From contig NW_005178995.1 in assembly GCF_000350225.1 (NCBI RefSeq), positions 62,001-126,000 on the forward strand: a stretch of 64,000 nucleotides of DNA, read 5' to 3'. Numbering within the stretch: the stretch's first letter is position 1; each line of letters starts with the position of its first letter. The notes beneath the pieces are model-generated. The model searched no databases. It was not told the origin of the DNA and was given only the letters and a program-made list of their open reading frames with translations. This document shows, one piece after another, positions 41,324 through 49,947 of the stretch. Made by a program: the position numbers and the translations under genes. This DNA comes from Chondrus crispus (Eukaryota > Rhodophyta > Florideophyceae > Gigartinales > Gigartinaceae).

Positions 41324-41799
41324 ATACGCATATAGATTGTAGCAAAATAGTTAATTGCCTTATTGCTGAAGGCTACGTAAGATTTATGGGCCCCTTTTAT
41401 GCATTTAGAAATTAGAAACGACGGCTCGAATGAAAACCCACTGCCTGTGACGAAGAAGATACCTGTGGCGGCGTACGACACCTGGGCGTCGCACCCCAGG
41501 ACCGGAATGCTCAGGATAACTCGTTTCATCTCCTGGGAAAATATGAACGACAGCATGCCGTCGGAGGCCGAGAACAATCCCTTGGAGAAGCCTGCGTAGA
41601 AAAAGGTGCATGTGATGTTTCTTTCGTCGAGAACAACGCCGGAAGCGCTGCGGTTGACGAAGAGGACGAGACAGTCGCCGCACCGGGTGAATGCAGAGTG
41701 ACGCACAGTTGATTCATTTTTCCATGCCAAATGAGACCACTTGCAAGGGGCAGACCCGAGCATTAAAACCTCACCTGAGTCCGCCACACAAACAATCAA
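41284..41799 (-). CDS. Unrecognised antisense frame after the second gypsy pol
   Basis: This 171-residue frame faces pol and overlaps its last 40 bp. It has scattered Cys and hydrophobic stretches (FFYAGFSKGLF, ILSIPVLGC) but no clear signal peptide and no known domain. It lies between pol and a purine-rich run at 41861-41881, the same position as the antisense gene of the chromovirus. It may equally be a chance frame. Confidence 0.22.
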   Translation of the reverse strand: MIVCVADSGEVLMLGSAPCKWSHLAWKNESTVRHSAFTRCGDCLVLFVNRSASGVVLDERNITCTFFYAGFSKGLFSASDGMLSFIFSQEMKRVILSIPVLGCDAQVSYAATGIFFVTGSGFSFEPSFLISKCIKGAHKSYVAFSNKAINYFATIYMRIHSMVSCSLFLAR

Positions 41800-41860
41800 G
41801 TCAAGTATCTATGGCAAGCAAACGCCCGAATCTGCGTCACGCTATGAACAAACTTCGTGC

Positions 41861-42776
41861 AGAAGTGAGGAAAAAAAGTAGTTAGTATGTGCACTCAAGT
41901 TGTGTGAACAATGGATTAAGGTTAGAGAAAAATACTTACAGTGAGGCTCCAGGAACACACGTAGCAACGTGGAGCGATTGGGGGATTGGTGTCGATGGTG
42001 ACACTAAATTGTGTCAATTGGATCGTCAAGGTCGAGCGCCGGTTCCCTGACTCAAGCCGATCACCAGGAGCAAAGGAGCGGCCAGCGGTCAGTATATATG
42101 TTTCCCCTGCCCGGGTGTGGGGCTGGGGAGGGGGTCGTGTGGGGGAGATTTGGGGTACTGTACAGGGTACAGTACCCAGGAGTGGCCCCAGGACCAAAGC
42201 CTTCAAAAGATGATTTTATTGGTCTACGTGTACGCCAGGTGTACACGTGGACAATCTCCCTTTGAAGGGCGGCGGTCCTGGGAAGTGGAAGATGCTGGCG
42301 GCCCCTCTATAAGAGAAAGGGGCGCGCCGCGACACCCCGCGACAAGAGGGACAGAAAAAAAAGAACAACACCCGGACCGATCCCCCCTCTTGAAATAAAC
42401 ATCTCGCTTTTCTCTCTCCCCTACGAGCGCAGCCCCCCTTTTTAGCTGTCAACAACAGTAATACCGTTTTCACTGAAATAGTGTAAGTACGGAAATAGTA
42501 TCACTGACATTAATATATGTTTAGGGGTCGATATTTCCATCACGGAAATGGTATCAGTGACACTAAATACCGTCCCCGGGTGTACAGTACCGAAATAAAG
42601 AACGACTTTTCGGAGGTCTCTTGTGAGCGTTCGTGCCTTTGGTTGCCTGCAATGCAGATTGCCGTCGTTCCCAATTCATTCTGTGCATTGCTGGAGCCTG
42701 TACAGTAGCAGCACACTCGCGGACATCAACTGTACTGTACTACCTTCTCCGTCACACGTGCACTCGCAGTGCTGAA
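41861..42776. other. Possible 3' LTR region of the second gypsy element
   Basis: A purine-rich run (GTGAGGAAAAAAAGTAG, 41865-41881) is followed by TGTGCACTC at about 41887. Further on are TATA-like motifs (TATATATG about 42096, TATAAGAG about 42309) and AATAAA near 42396, as in an LTR. I cannot fix an end because no second copy is present and the copia element interrupts at 42777. Confidence 0.3.
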
Positions 42777-42993
42777 TGTGACGAAGTAAGTCTCGTGCCC
42801 CCGGTCGTCCCGCGGCGGCGGGGCGGCCGACGGCGCGCTTTTATTCGGTCCTGGCGCTGCTACCTACCTCAAATGGTGTGGTCTAGTCTGTGGCTGGCTT
42901 GTGGGTCATCACCTGCTACAGGACCATCAGGGCGGTTGGGGTGTCATGCCCGTGAACCACGCGTCGACGATCTTCATTTTGTGGGTCATCACA
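42777..42993 (-). repeat. 3' LTR of the copia element (full 217 bp)
   Basis: It starts TGTGACGAAG and ends TGTGGGTCATCACA on the + strand, giving TGTGA/TCACA termini. A second copy of TGTGGGTCATCAC lies at 42900-42912. On the minus strand AGGGGGAC, a purine-rich primer site, lies directly before it. + strand TTTATT at 42840 reads AATAAA for the element. Confidence 0.7.
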
Positions 42994-43019
42994 GTCCCCC
43001 TGACGCGCGGTTTGCGGGC

Positions 43020-46000
43020 CTATGACGGTTGTGGTTGGACGCGGAGGTTGGCACGGTGTTCGTTGAATGGCATTGGCTTCAGCGGTTTGGTCATGATGTC
43101 GGCGTACATGCGCCGGCTTGGTACGTGCTTAAGGGTGATTGCTTGGTGGTGATTGAGGTCTTGGAGCAAGTGATATCGTATATCTATGCATTTGCGTCGT
43201 TTTGTGGGCGCTGTGTTTCGTGCTATGGTGATGGCTGCAGCGTTGTCCATGCACACTGTGGTGGGTTGGTGTTGGCGGTAACCTAGTTCCGTTAGCATGT
43301 TGCGGATCCATACCGTTATTTGGGCCGTCTCGGCTGCAGAGATGTATTCAGCCTCGCATGTGGACTGTGCTACGAGAGGCTGTTGTTTGGACAGCCAGTG
43401 CACGGTGCCGCCGTATACTTGGGAGACTGCTCCGGAGATGGATTTGCGGGATACTGTGTCGTTGGCAAAATCGGCGTCCGCATAGCTTATGAGGGCCGGT
43501 GCTGTTGGGTTACGTGGTAGTGTGATGCCATGTGTTGATGTTCCTAACAGATACCGGACTGTGCGCTTGAGAAAGTTCCAGTGGCGTCGCGTGGGGCAGT
43601 GTGTTGCGCGTGCCAGTGCCGCTGTGGCGTAGCTAATGTCTGGTCGGGTGCAGTCTGCTATGTATCGGATTTCGCCTAGTGCCTTTCTGTAGTGTTCGCT
43701 GATGGTGTTGTCCGGTGTTTCTTCGGGTCTGGGTGGGTCTATTGTTGCTCCATCAGCGTATGGGGTCGGGTGTGGTGCGGCGTCCTGCATGTTGATGTAC
43801 TGCACGACATGTTGGATGTGTTGTCGCTGGCATAGGTGTATGCCTTCCGGGGTATAGGATACGTTCCAGTTGAGGTATGACGTGGGTTTCCCGAGTCGTT
43901 TGACTTTGTACTTGCACTGTAGTACTTGGTGGAAGTCGTCGTTCAGGGCTTGTGTGCTGGTGGCTGCCAGAAAGTCGTCCATACTGACGGCTATGAGGAT
44001 GACGTCGTTTTGGGTACGTTTGTAAAAGAGCGAGGGGTCGGATTTGGCTTGCTTGTAGCCGTGTTGTTTGAGGTGCGCGTGGAGTTTTGTTGTGTATGTG
44101 TGTGCGGCAGGTGGTGTTCCATAGACGTTTCCTTTCAGTTGCCCGGCTGCGGCCTCGTGTTTGTATGAGCCGTCGAAACGCTTGGGTTGCCAGATATATA
44201 CTGGGGTGTCGTGTTCGTATGCTTCGTGCAGATAAGCTCCTGTGATTTCGAAGTGTTCCAGGTGCATGGAGTGCGCTGCTGCGAGTGCGAAAACGATTCG
44301 TACTGTGGTCTTTTCCGCCATGAATGTGGCGACTTTGTGTGGGTCATAGTGGATGTCTGGGAGCATGAGGTCGCCCCGGACGGAGCATCTGGCTTTGCGT
44401 TTGACGTTGGTGGGATCGGTTTCTATCGCTTTGTATCGGTACGTCATGGTCATCGGTATGATCTCATTGCGTGGCGGGAGTTGCGCGCTCACGTTCCAAT
44501 CTATTGCTTGTGTGAGATCGAGTTGGTCCAGTTCGGCATTGTGTGCTGTGCCCCATTCGCGCGCGTCCGGGTATTTGTTTGCTTGTTGCCGAGTCCGGGG
44601 GGGAGTCGTTGTTGGGGTGATGGTTTGCGGGATGCTGCTCCGCTGTAGCTGGGCTGCGAATGCGGCGTTGGTGGTGCGCGTGGGGTCGGAGTTCTTGGTG
44701 TATGGGTGAAAATTGTTGGTGCGTACAGTTTGGTAGCTGCGCGTGTTGAGGTTGAATACCTTGACGTGTGCCACGTCAATGCCGTACATGTAACGAGCGG
44801 TGTGGGCGCGCGTTTGCAGCTTATGCTTTGGCGTTTTGAGTATTGGGACAGAGCCAAGTTGGCCAAATATGAAGAGTTTGTCGATGGCTGGAGGTGCACC
44901 ATGCCAGAGTGTGTGTGGTATGTTTTGTACCACATGGTGGTAACTCATGTTGTATTTAAATACAGCGTCACGTACTGCGTCCTCCCAGTACGCTTGGGGA
45001 AGTTGGCTGTGGGTGAGGGCTGCCCGGGCAGCGTTCATGATGGTGCGGTTGATTCTTTCTGCTAAGGAGTTTTCTTGGGGGGTGTAGGGTGTGGATGGTT
45101 TGAATCGGATGCTACGTTGTGCCAGGAACTGTTGCATATATTTGGATGTGTACTCACGCGCGTTGTCGGTCGTTACAGTGTGCGGGTATCGTCCGGTTGA
45201 GCTTGCGATTGATTCTATGGCTGTTGTGAGGTTGGCTGGTACTTGTGCTCGGTTGTTGAGGAATGCTACGACCAGGTATCGTGTGGCGGTGTCGAGCACC
45301 GTCATGAAGTATTTGTTCCTTTGCATTGACGGTGGGGAGAACGGTCCGCAGACGTCGGAGGAGAGGCTTTGTCCGGCTGTTGTAGTGTGTACAGCGCGCT
45401 TGTGTGGGGCTGCTGCGGTTTTGCCGTCAATACAGCCCGCGCACGAGAGCTTGGGAGGGTTGTGTTGGAGTGCTTTGGGTAGGATGGGAAGCATGCCGTG
45501 CTTGGCCATTGTTGCTATGGATCGGGGACGAAGGTGTCCAAGCTTGAGGTGCCACTCGTGCATTGTCTGTTGTGCGTTGGGTCTTGGCGGTGTTGTTGGT
45601 TCGTGCGCTTGTTGTCGGATTTGTTGCGGTGTGCGTGGAGGGAGGTGCAGTTTGGTTGGTTTTGATGGTGGGGTGGTTTTAGGCGGTGTGGGGCGTCGGG
45701 GAGAAGGTGGTGGGAGTTGTTTGGTACGCGCTGGGGTTGGTGGAGGTGGGGGTTTATTGCACTTCTTGGTTGTTTTCTTGTAAGGTGTGCCTCGGGCTGC
45801 TAGCACACGTCCTATGGCCCGTTGGGGAGGACGGTGCGGTGAGCGAGTGTCGAGGCGGTAGAAACCTTGATGAAATTTGGCTGTGAGGATCGCCGGGGGC
45901 AGTGGCGTTGGGTCGTGCAGCGTTGCGTGGTCTTTGGTGAAGGTGATGTGGCCGTGGCGCGTTAGGTCGTGGACGGAGAGGAGGTTCTGGCGGAGTTTTG

Positions 46001-46457
46001 GGGCGCACACTGTGTTGGTGGTGACGTGCTTAGGTGTCGTTGAGATCGTCGTCTTTCCATGGTGGGTGATCGGGCAGGGTTGACCCGTAGCGGTGAGGGT
46101 TAGTTTGCCGGTGGTGGGTTTGAGGTTGGGATGGGGTTTGGTGACGTGAGTTGGGTGCGCTGCGGAATCGAGGAGAAAGTGTGTCTTACCGGAGGGGCTA
46201 GTGTCTGCCGTGTGTGATGCTAGGGAATGTTCTAGCTGTGCTATGCGTTGGTGAAGGTCTTCTGTGTTGGATGTGGTGGGGGTGGTGGTGTGGCCCCTTT
46301 GTTGCTGCATGTCGGTATCGTAGAGGCAGTTGGCTCCATACGGCTGTCTGCGTCTGCCTTGCAGAGTATAGCACTGCTCAGTGTCGTGTGTGATGCTGCC
46401 ATGATGGCTGCACCACTTGCCGGCCCAACCTTTGGGGCAAGGGTGGTTGCGGGGTGT
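43020..46457 (-). CDS. Copia Pol (zinc knuckle, protease, integrase, RT, RNase H)
   Basis: The frame continues directly after the gag TAG without a frame change. The first part encodes a zinc-knuckle-like CSHHGSITHDTEQC. From the first Met at 46310 come: protease with FLLDSAAH near residue 48; GAG-pre-integrase (HLKLGHL...CAGC) near 250-300; integrase with SSDVCGP, TTDNAREY and SLAERIN; reverse transcriptase with VSMDDFLA; and RNase H with YADADFAND and KCIDIRYHLL. It ends 27 nt before the 3' LTR. No other stop or frameshift occurs in about 1145 codons. Expression requires readthrough of the TAG or internal initiation. Confidence 0.9.
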   Translation of the reverse strand, partial: TPRNHPCPKGWAGKWCSHHGSITHDTEQCYTLQGRRRQPYGANCLYDTDMQQQRGHTTTPTTSNTEDLHQRIAQLEHSLASHTADTSPSGKTHFLLDSAAHPTHVTKPHPNLKPTTGKLTLTATGQPCPITHHGKTTISTTPKHVTTNTVCAPKLRQNLLSVHDLTRHGHITFTKDHATLHDPTPLPPAILTAKFHQGFYRLDTRSPHRPPQRAIGRVLAARGTPYKKTTKKCNKPPPPPTPARTKQLPPPSPRRPTPPKTTPPSKPTKLHLPPRTPQQIRQQAHEPTTPPRPNAQQTMHEWHLKLGHLRPRSIATMAKHGMLPILPKALQHNPPKLSCAGCIDGKTAAAPHKRAVHTTTAGQSLSSDVCGPFSPPSMQRNKYFMTVLDTATRYLVVAFLNNRAQVPANLTTAIESIASSTGRYPHTVTTDNAREYTSKYMQQFLAQRSIRFKPSTPYTPQENSLAERINRTIMNAARAALTHSQLPQAYWEDAVRDAVFKYNMSYHHVVQNIPHTLWHGAPPAIDKLFIFGQLGSVPILKTPKHKLQTRAHTARYMYGIDVAHVKVFNLNTRSYQTVRTNNFHPYTKNSDPTRTTNAAFAAQLQRSSIPQTITPTTTPPRTRQQANKYPDAREWGTAHNAELDQLDLTQAIDWNVSAQLPPRNEIIPMTMTYRYKAIETDPTNVKRKARCSVRGDLMLPDIHYDPHKVATFMAEKTTVRIVFALAAAHSMHLEHFEITGAYLHEAYEHDTPVYIWQPKRFDGSYKHEAAAGQLKGNVYGTPPAAHTYTTKLHAHLKQHGYKQAKSDPSLFYKRTQNDVILIAVSMDDFLAATSTQALNDDFHQVLQCKYKVKRLGKPTSYLNWNVSYTPEGIHLCQRQHIQHVVQYINMQDAAPHPTPYADGATIDPPRPEETPDNTISEHYRKALGEIRYIADCTRPDISYATAALARATHCPTRRHWNFLKRTVRYLLGTSTHGITLPRNPTAPALISYADADFANDTVSRKSISGAVSQVYGGTVHWLSKQQPLVAQSTCEAEYISAAETAQITVWIRNMLTELGYRQHQPTTVCMDNAAAITIARNTAPTKRRKCIDIRYHLLQDLNHHQAITLKHVPSRRMYADIMTKPLKPMPFNEHRANLRVQPQPS

Positions 46458-47426
46458 CTATGGCTGGCGGGGGGCACGGCGTTGCTGTTGTTGGTCTTGG
46501 TAGGGTGGGCGAGGCGTGTACTGGTTCTGCGGGGGTCGTTGGTACTGTTGTCGTGACGTGTATTGGGGCAGCTGAGGTTGTTGGACTGGGGCAGGTTTGG
46601 GGAATGCGGGTTGCGGTGTACTGGTTTCTTGCTGCGTATTCTGCATCAGCATGACCTGTCGGACATGGTTCGTGAATTTGCGGATGGAGGCGGGTGGGCT
46701 GCCCGCGAGCACGACAGCCACGAGTCCAAGGTCGGGGTGGTTGCTGATTCCTTGTATCATGTAGTTGACGGTGGTCCGTTCTTGATCTATGTTGGGGTAA
46801 TTGGCGTTGATCATCTTTTGACGGATTGAGATGTGGGTGTTGATAAACGTAGAAAAGTCAGTACCAGGAAGTAGTTTGTTACATCGTGCCTCGGCGTCGA
46901 GGACTTCGTGGTTTTCGATGTTGGCGTCGTGGATGTGCTCGCGGAGAAGTGTGCATATGTGGTGAGGAGATTCGCGGAGGATGGTTGGGGGTAAGAGGGC
47001 TACGATGGTGGAGGGCAGGCTGGGTATGATGAGCTTGCGGAGCTGATCGGCCTGTTTGTTGCGCGTTTGGGTGGTTGCTGGGTCGTTTGTGGGTGTGGGT
47101 TCGGATTCGAGGAGGTATGCTGCGTCGATCGTTCTCGCGTGCAGCAGAAGGGCGTCATACCAGTAGGTGTAGTTTGTGGTGGTGAGGTTGGGGAGCAGAT
47201 TTTGTGAATTCATTGTGATGTGTTTTGTGATGTGTTTGTTTTGAGTTGTGTCTTGGGGTTCGTGTTGATCGTTTTCGTGGAGTGTTGCTTGTTGTAGAAG
47301 GTATGTTGTGTATTCGTTGATGACTTGAGTGAGGGCGCGGCGTTCAGCGCGGCGTTGTCGTTGCGAAGAGAGATTGTGGGATGTGGTGGAGTGTTGAGGT
47401 GGACTGGAGGGTGGCAGTGGTTGCAT
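46458..47426 (-). CDS. Copia Gag
   Basis: The frame encodes 322 residues from an ATG only 14 nt inside the 5' LTR. The N-terminal part is Gln/Ser-rich and basic. The centre matches copia-type Gag (TNYTYWYDALLLHAR, LLREHIHDANIENHEVLDAEARCNKL, MIQGISNHPDLG). The C-terminal part is Gln/Pro-rich. It ends at a TAG (46458-46460), after which the same frame stays open into the zinc knuckle and pol. The zinc knuckle is therefore outside this product unless the stop is read through. Confidence 0.85.
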   Translation of the reverse strand: MQPLPPSSPPQHSTTSHNLSSQRQRRAERRALTQVINEYTTYLLQQATLHENDQHEPQDTTQNKHITKHITMNSQNLLPNLTTTNYTYWYDALLLHARTIDAAYLLESEPTPTNDPATTQTRNKQADQLRKLIIPSLPSTIVALLPPTILRESPHHICTLLREHIHDANIENHEVLDAEARCNKLLPGTDFSTFINTHISIRQKMINANYPNIDQERTTVNYMIQGISNHPDLGLVAVVLAGSPPASIRKFTNHVRQVMLMQNTQQETSTPQPAFPKPAPVQQPQLPQYTSRQQYQRPPQNQYTPRPPYQDQQQQRRAPRQP

Positions 47427-47427
47427 A

Positions 47428-47440
47428 GGGGCCCATGACC
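47428..47440 (-). promoter_or_regulatory. Primer site matching the initiator tRNA-Met anticodon arm
   Basis: GGGGCCCATGACC on the + strand abuts the 5' LTR. Eukaryotic initiator tRNA-Met has GGGCCCAUAACC around its CAU anticodon, a match in 11 of 12 bases. Drosophila copia and relatives are known to prime with this internal tRNA fragment rather than the 3' end. Confidence 0.65.
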
Positions 47441-47577
47441 TGTGACGAAGTAAGTCTCGTGCCCCCGGTCGTCCCGCGGCGGCGGGGCGGCCGACGGCGC
47501 GCTTTTATTCGGTCCTGGCGCTGCTACCTACCTCAAATGGTGTGGTCTAGTCTGTGGCTGGCTTGTGGGTCATCACA
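47441..47577 (-). repeat. 5' LTR of the copia element (137 bp, shortened)
   Basis: It is identical to 42777-42912 and then ends in A directly before the target duplication. It lacks the 80 bp between the two TGTGGGTCATCAC copies of the 3' LTR. Confidence 0.85.
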
Positions 47578-47582
47578 CTGAA

Positions 47583-49947
47583 ATCTCATGGATGCCAGTT
47601 CTCCGACTTTATTAACAGCAAACTTCGCATAAGATACCGACAGAAACCTGTCCGGTCGAACCGCAGCGTACACCGCGTTCTCTTCATTTAAAGGTATGCA
47701 AACACGTTTTCAGAGCAACACCGCCTTAACTCTCGAAATCATTTGGCCACGGCCACGTGTGGTAGTGCGTCACGCAAACCGCGAATCTGCGTAGCCAAAC
47801 CTGAGAGCCATAATTCCTCGGTACTGAAATACAGACGTGTAAAATTTACAGTACTTCTCCGCTCCCTCTACACTTTTTCTTAATTCATTATGATTGAGCA
47901 GCAAGGTCACCGGCTACCTCATTCAACAAAGCTCACCTCTCATCCATACAAGGCGTGAGATGTGGGATATATGAGAGAGCGCGTATGCGAGGTGCCGACG
48001 ACGGGTAATTATTACACCACTCTGCCGAATGGCGTAGGTCGGTAGTTGGCGGTACTCGACTCGGCGGTTGGTACCAAGCAAGAGCTGCAAGACGCAATAC
48101 ACTTTGTGCGTATATTAATGAGAGCGACGGCACCAGCAGAAAGTGACTCATGGCTATCGAAGGCTCAATATGCTGTCAGAGGCGTTGCCGAGGTAAGTAT
48201 GGACGCGCAGTGGGTTGAAAGACAGGGTCTTCAGTCTGGGTTTAATCTATTACGATTCTGTTTTGTTTTGTTGAACAAAGCAGATCCTCATTACATAGCA
48301 TGTCGTTGAATATATGTACAGGGGGGGTCGCTCAATAGTGCCTACTTTAGTAGTGCTTCCCTCTATATAGTGCTATGGCTCACCCTCTGGCACAGGTTAT
48401 CATACGCTCACACGTGTATCATCCGGCATGGTGCAGTACTCAAAGGATGAAGTTATTTAGTTGTGTTATACTGTACAGGCTTTGTTGTGTTTGTGTTAGC
48501 AGTGTGCTTTGTCCCCAAATATATGTATTTGAGCCTCCTTTCCCATCCCCCCAATAGTGCCATAGCTAGAGGTATGTCACGCTATAGCACTATATCGTAG
48601 GAGGCACTGTATCCACTTCTATCCTATTTTATGTTATTGGAATGCTGTAGCTATACCTCATTCTATCGTATTTCTATTTGATTAGAATAGCTTGTACCTC
48701 ATTCTATCCTAATTCTATGTGATTGGAATAGCTCTACCTCATTCATCCCACATCAACAACATCAACACGTCGGCTTACTGTCACCGTATCTTTCAGTTTT
48801 GAACGGTTACGGATCAAAACGAAACGATTTCTCAATACCCTGTACAGATTTTTTTCTGCCTTTCCTTATTGCTCGCCACTCTATTCCTACATCGTAATTA
48901 TAAGCCCACGCCTTCACTCTCTGTCCATCTGCACGCGTTTTGTCTCAACCTTACTTTTTCGAAACACTTCTTTTTGCCCCTTTCTACTCTTTAACAATCT
49001 ATCCCACACTCAAGCTCCCAAACTCCAATTTTTTTGTTTGCTTCCTTCCCCTTGAGCACACAAACTGTTCTATTTGACCTGTTCGCTGTACAGTTTGTAA
49101 TATCATCTTCTTGATTTCAAAGACTCTACGAATACTTCGAGAACAATCTCCCCATTTTTGCCACTGTTGTCTCAATATTAACGTTTTCGCCTGCTACGCT
49201 CTGATCCCAACCCATGCATTCATGTACAGCTCCACCGTCCTGTACATGTAGGCCCCCACTTCGTGTACACGGATCGCCTCAGGCCTGGAGTGGCCTGACG
49301 CATACCAGAGCGTACCAGAGCGGAGCAAAGAGTCTGTCCCTCTCCGGGTGCGACGGAGGTGGAGACAATTCATCTTCCGGCAGGCTCCTTAATCCAGCTG
49401 ATCTCGAAGAGATTGGGTTTAAGGAATTCGAGTGGTTATCGCAACTCACTCGAAATGCGATCTGGTTCTGACTGTTTAATTCCGGTGCCACGCACTCCAC
49501 GGACTTGTAAGTCAGGCAAGAACGACTTTGTCGATTTAAAGCGACAGACTCGTGCGCAGAGGGAAACGATCGTGTGCCCAGTGACTTACCTTTTTCGCCC
49601 CTACCCCCTTCACAAAAACTCCTCCTTCCGCTCCGTACGATTTCCCCTTTCAGCAGACAGAGCTGCCGCAACTGGTAAAAAGTAACATCAGGTATCCTCT
49701 TAATAAAATCGGCTTGTCGTTCTGTCTCCTTGAATTAGTATGATCGAGCTGTTGCTGCTCTTCCACTTGTGTTAGGCATAGTACACTGTATTCGTATTGG
49801 AGCTGGTAGTTCCTAACCTCTCTGTTTCGCTGTTTCGCTTTGTTCTGATTTTCTCCCCACTCTCAGTCTAATTTTCTCCACCGATGCAACCAGCTTCTGA
49901 ATCACTATCTACACATTAGAAACTAGAAAAACATGTTCCAACAGGCT
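47583..49947. other. Intergenic stretch
   Basis: No convincing gene is present. A 40-bp tandem repeat lies at 48615-48750. A short + strand frame near 48046-48309 has protein-like composition but no ATG and no recognised domain. The remainder is pyrimidine-rich with short frames. Confidence 0.5.
48615..48750. repeat. 40-41-bp tandem repeat, about three copies
   Basis: Units share ACCTCATTCTATC followed by ATTCTAT, then GATTGGAATAGCT. ACCTC occurs at 48655, 48696 and 48736. The first unit is the most diverged. Confidence 0.8.

Larger units (their letters stand above)
42777..47577 (-). mobile_element. Ty1/copia retrotransposon, nearly intact
   Basis: The element is inserted with a 5-bp target duplication CTGAA (42772-42776 and 47578-47582). 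On the minus strand the order is 5' LTR (47577-47441), primer site, gag, protease, integrase, reverse transcriptase, RNase H, then 3' LTR. The only coding defect is one in-frame TAG between gag and the zinc knuckle. The LTRs are identical where they can be compared, so insertion was recent. The 5' LTR is 80 bp shorter than the 3' LTR (see findings). Confidence 0.93.

Noticed and set aside
42490..42600. Repeated GGAAATRGTATCASTGACA motifs as a possible regulatory array
   Set aside because: Only two or three imperfect copies are present next to a probable LTR. They are more likely part of that LTR than a separate regulatory site.
48046..48309. 87-residue + strand frame
   Set aside because: It has no ATG at the start and no domain. 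The composition is plausible but the evidence is too thin to call a gene or exon.
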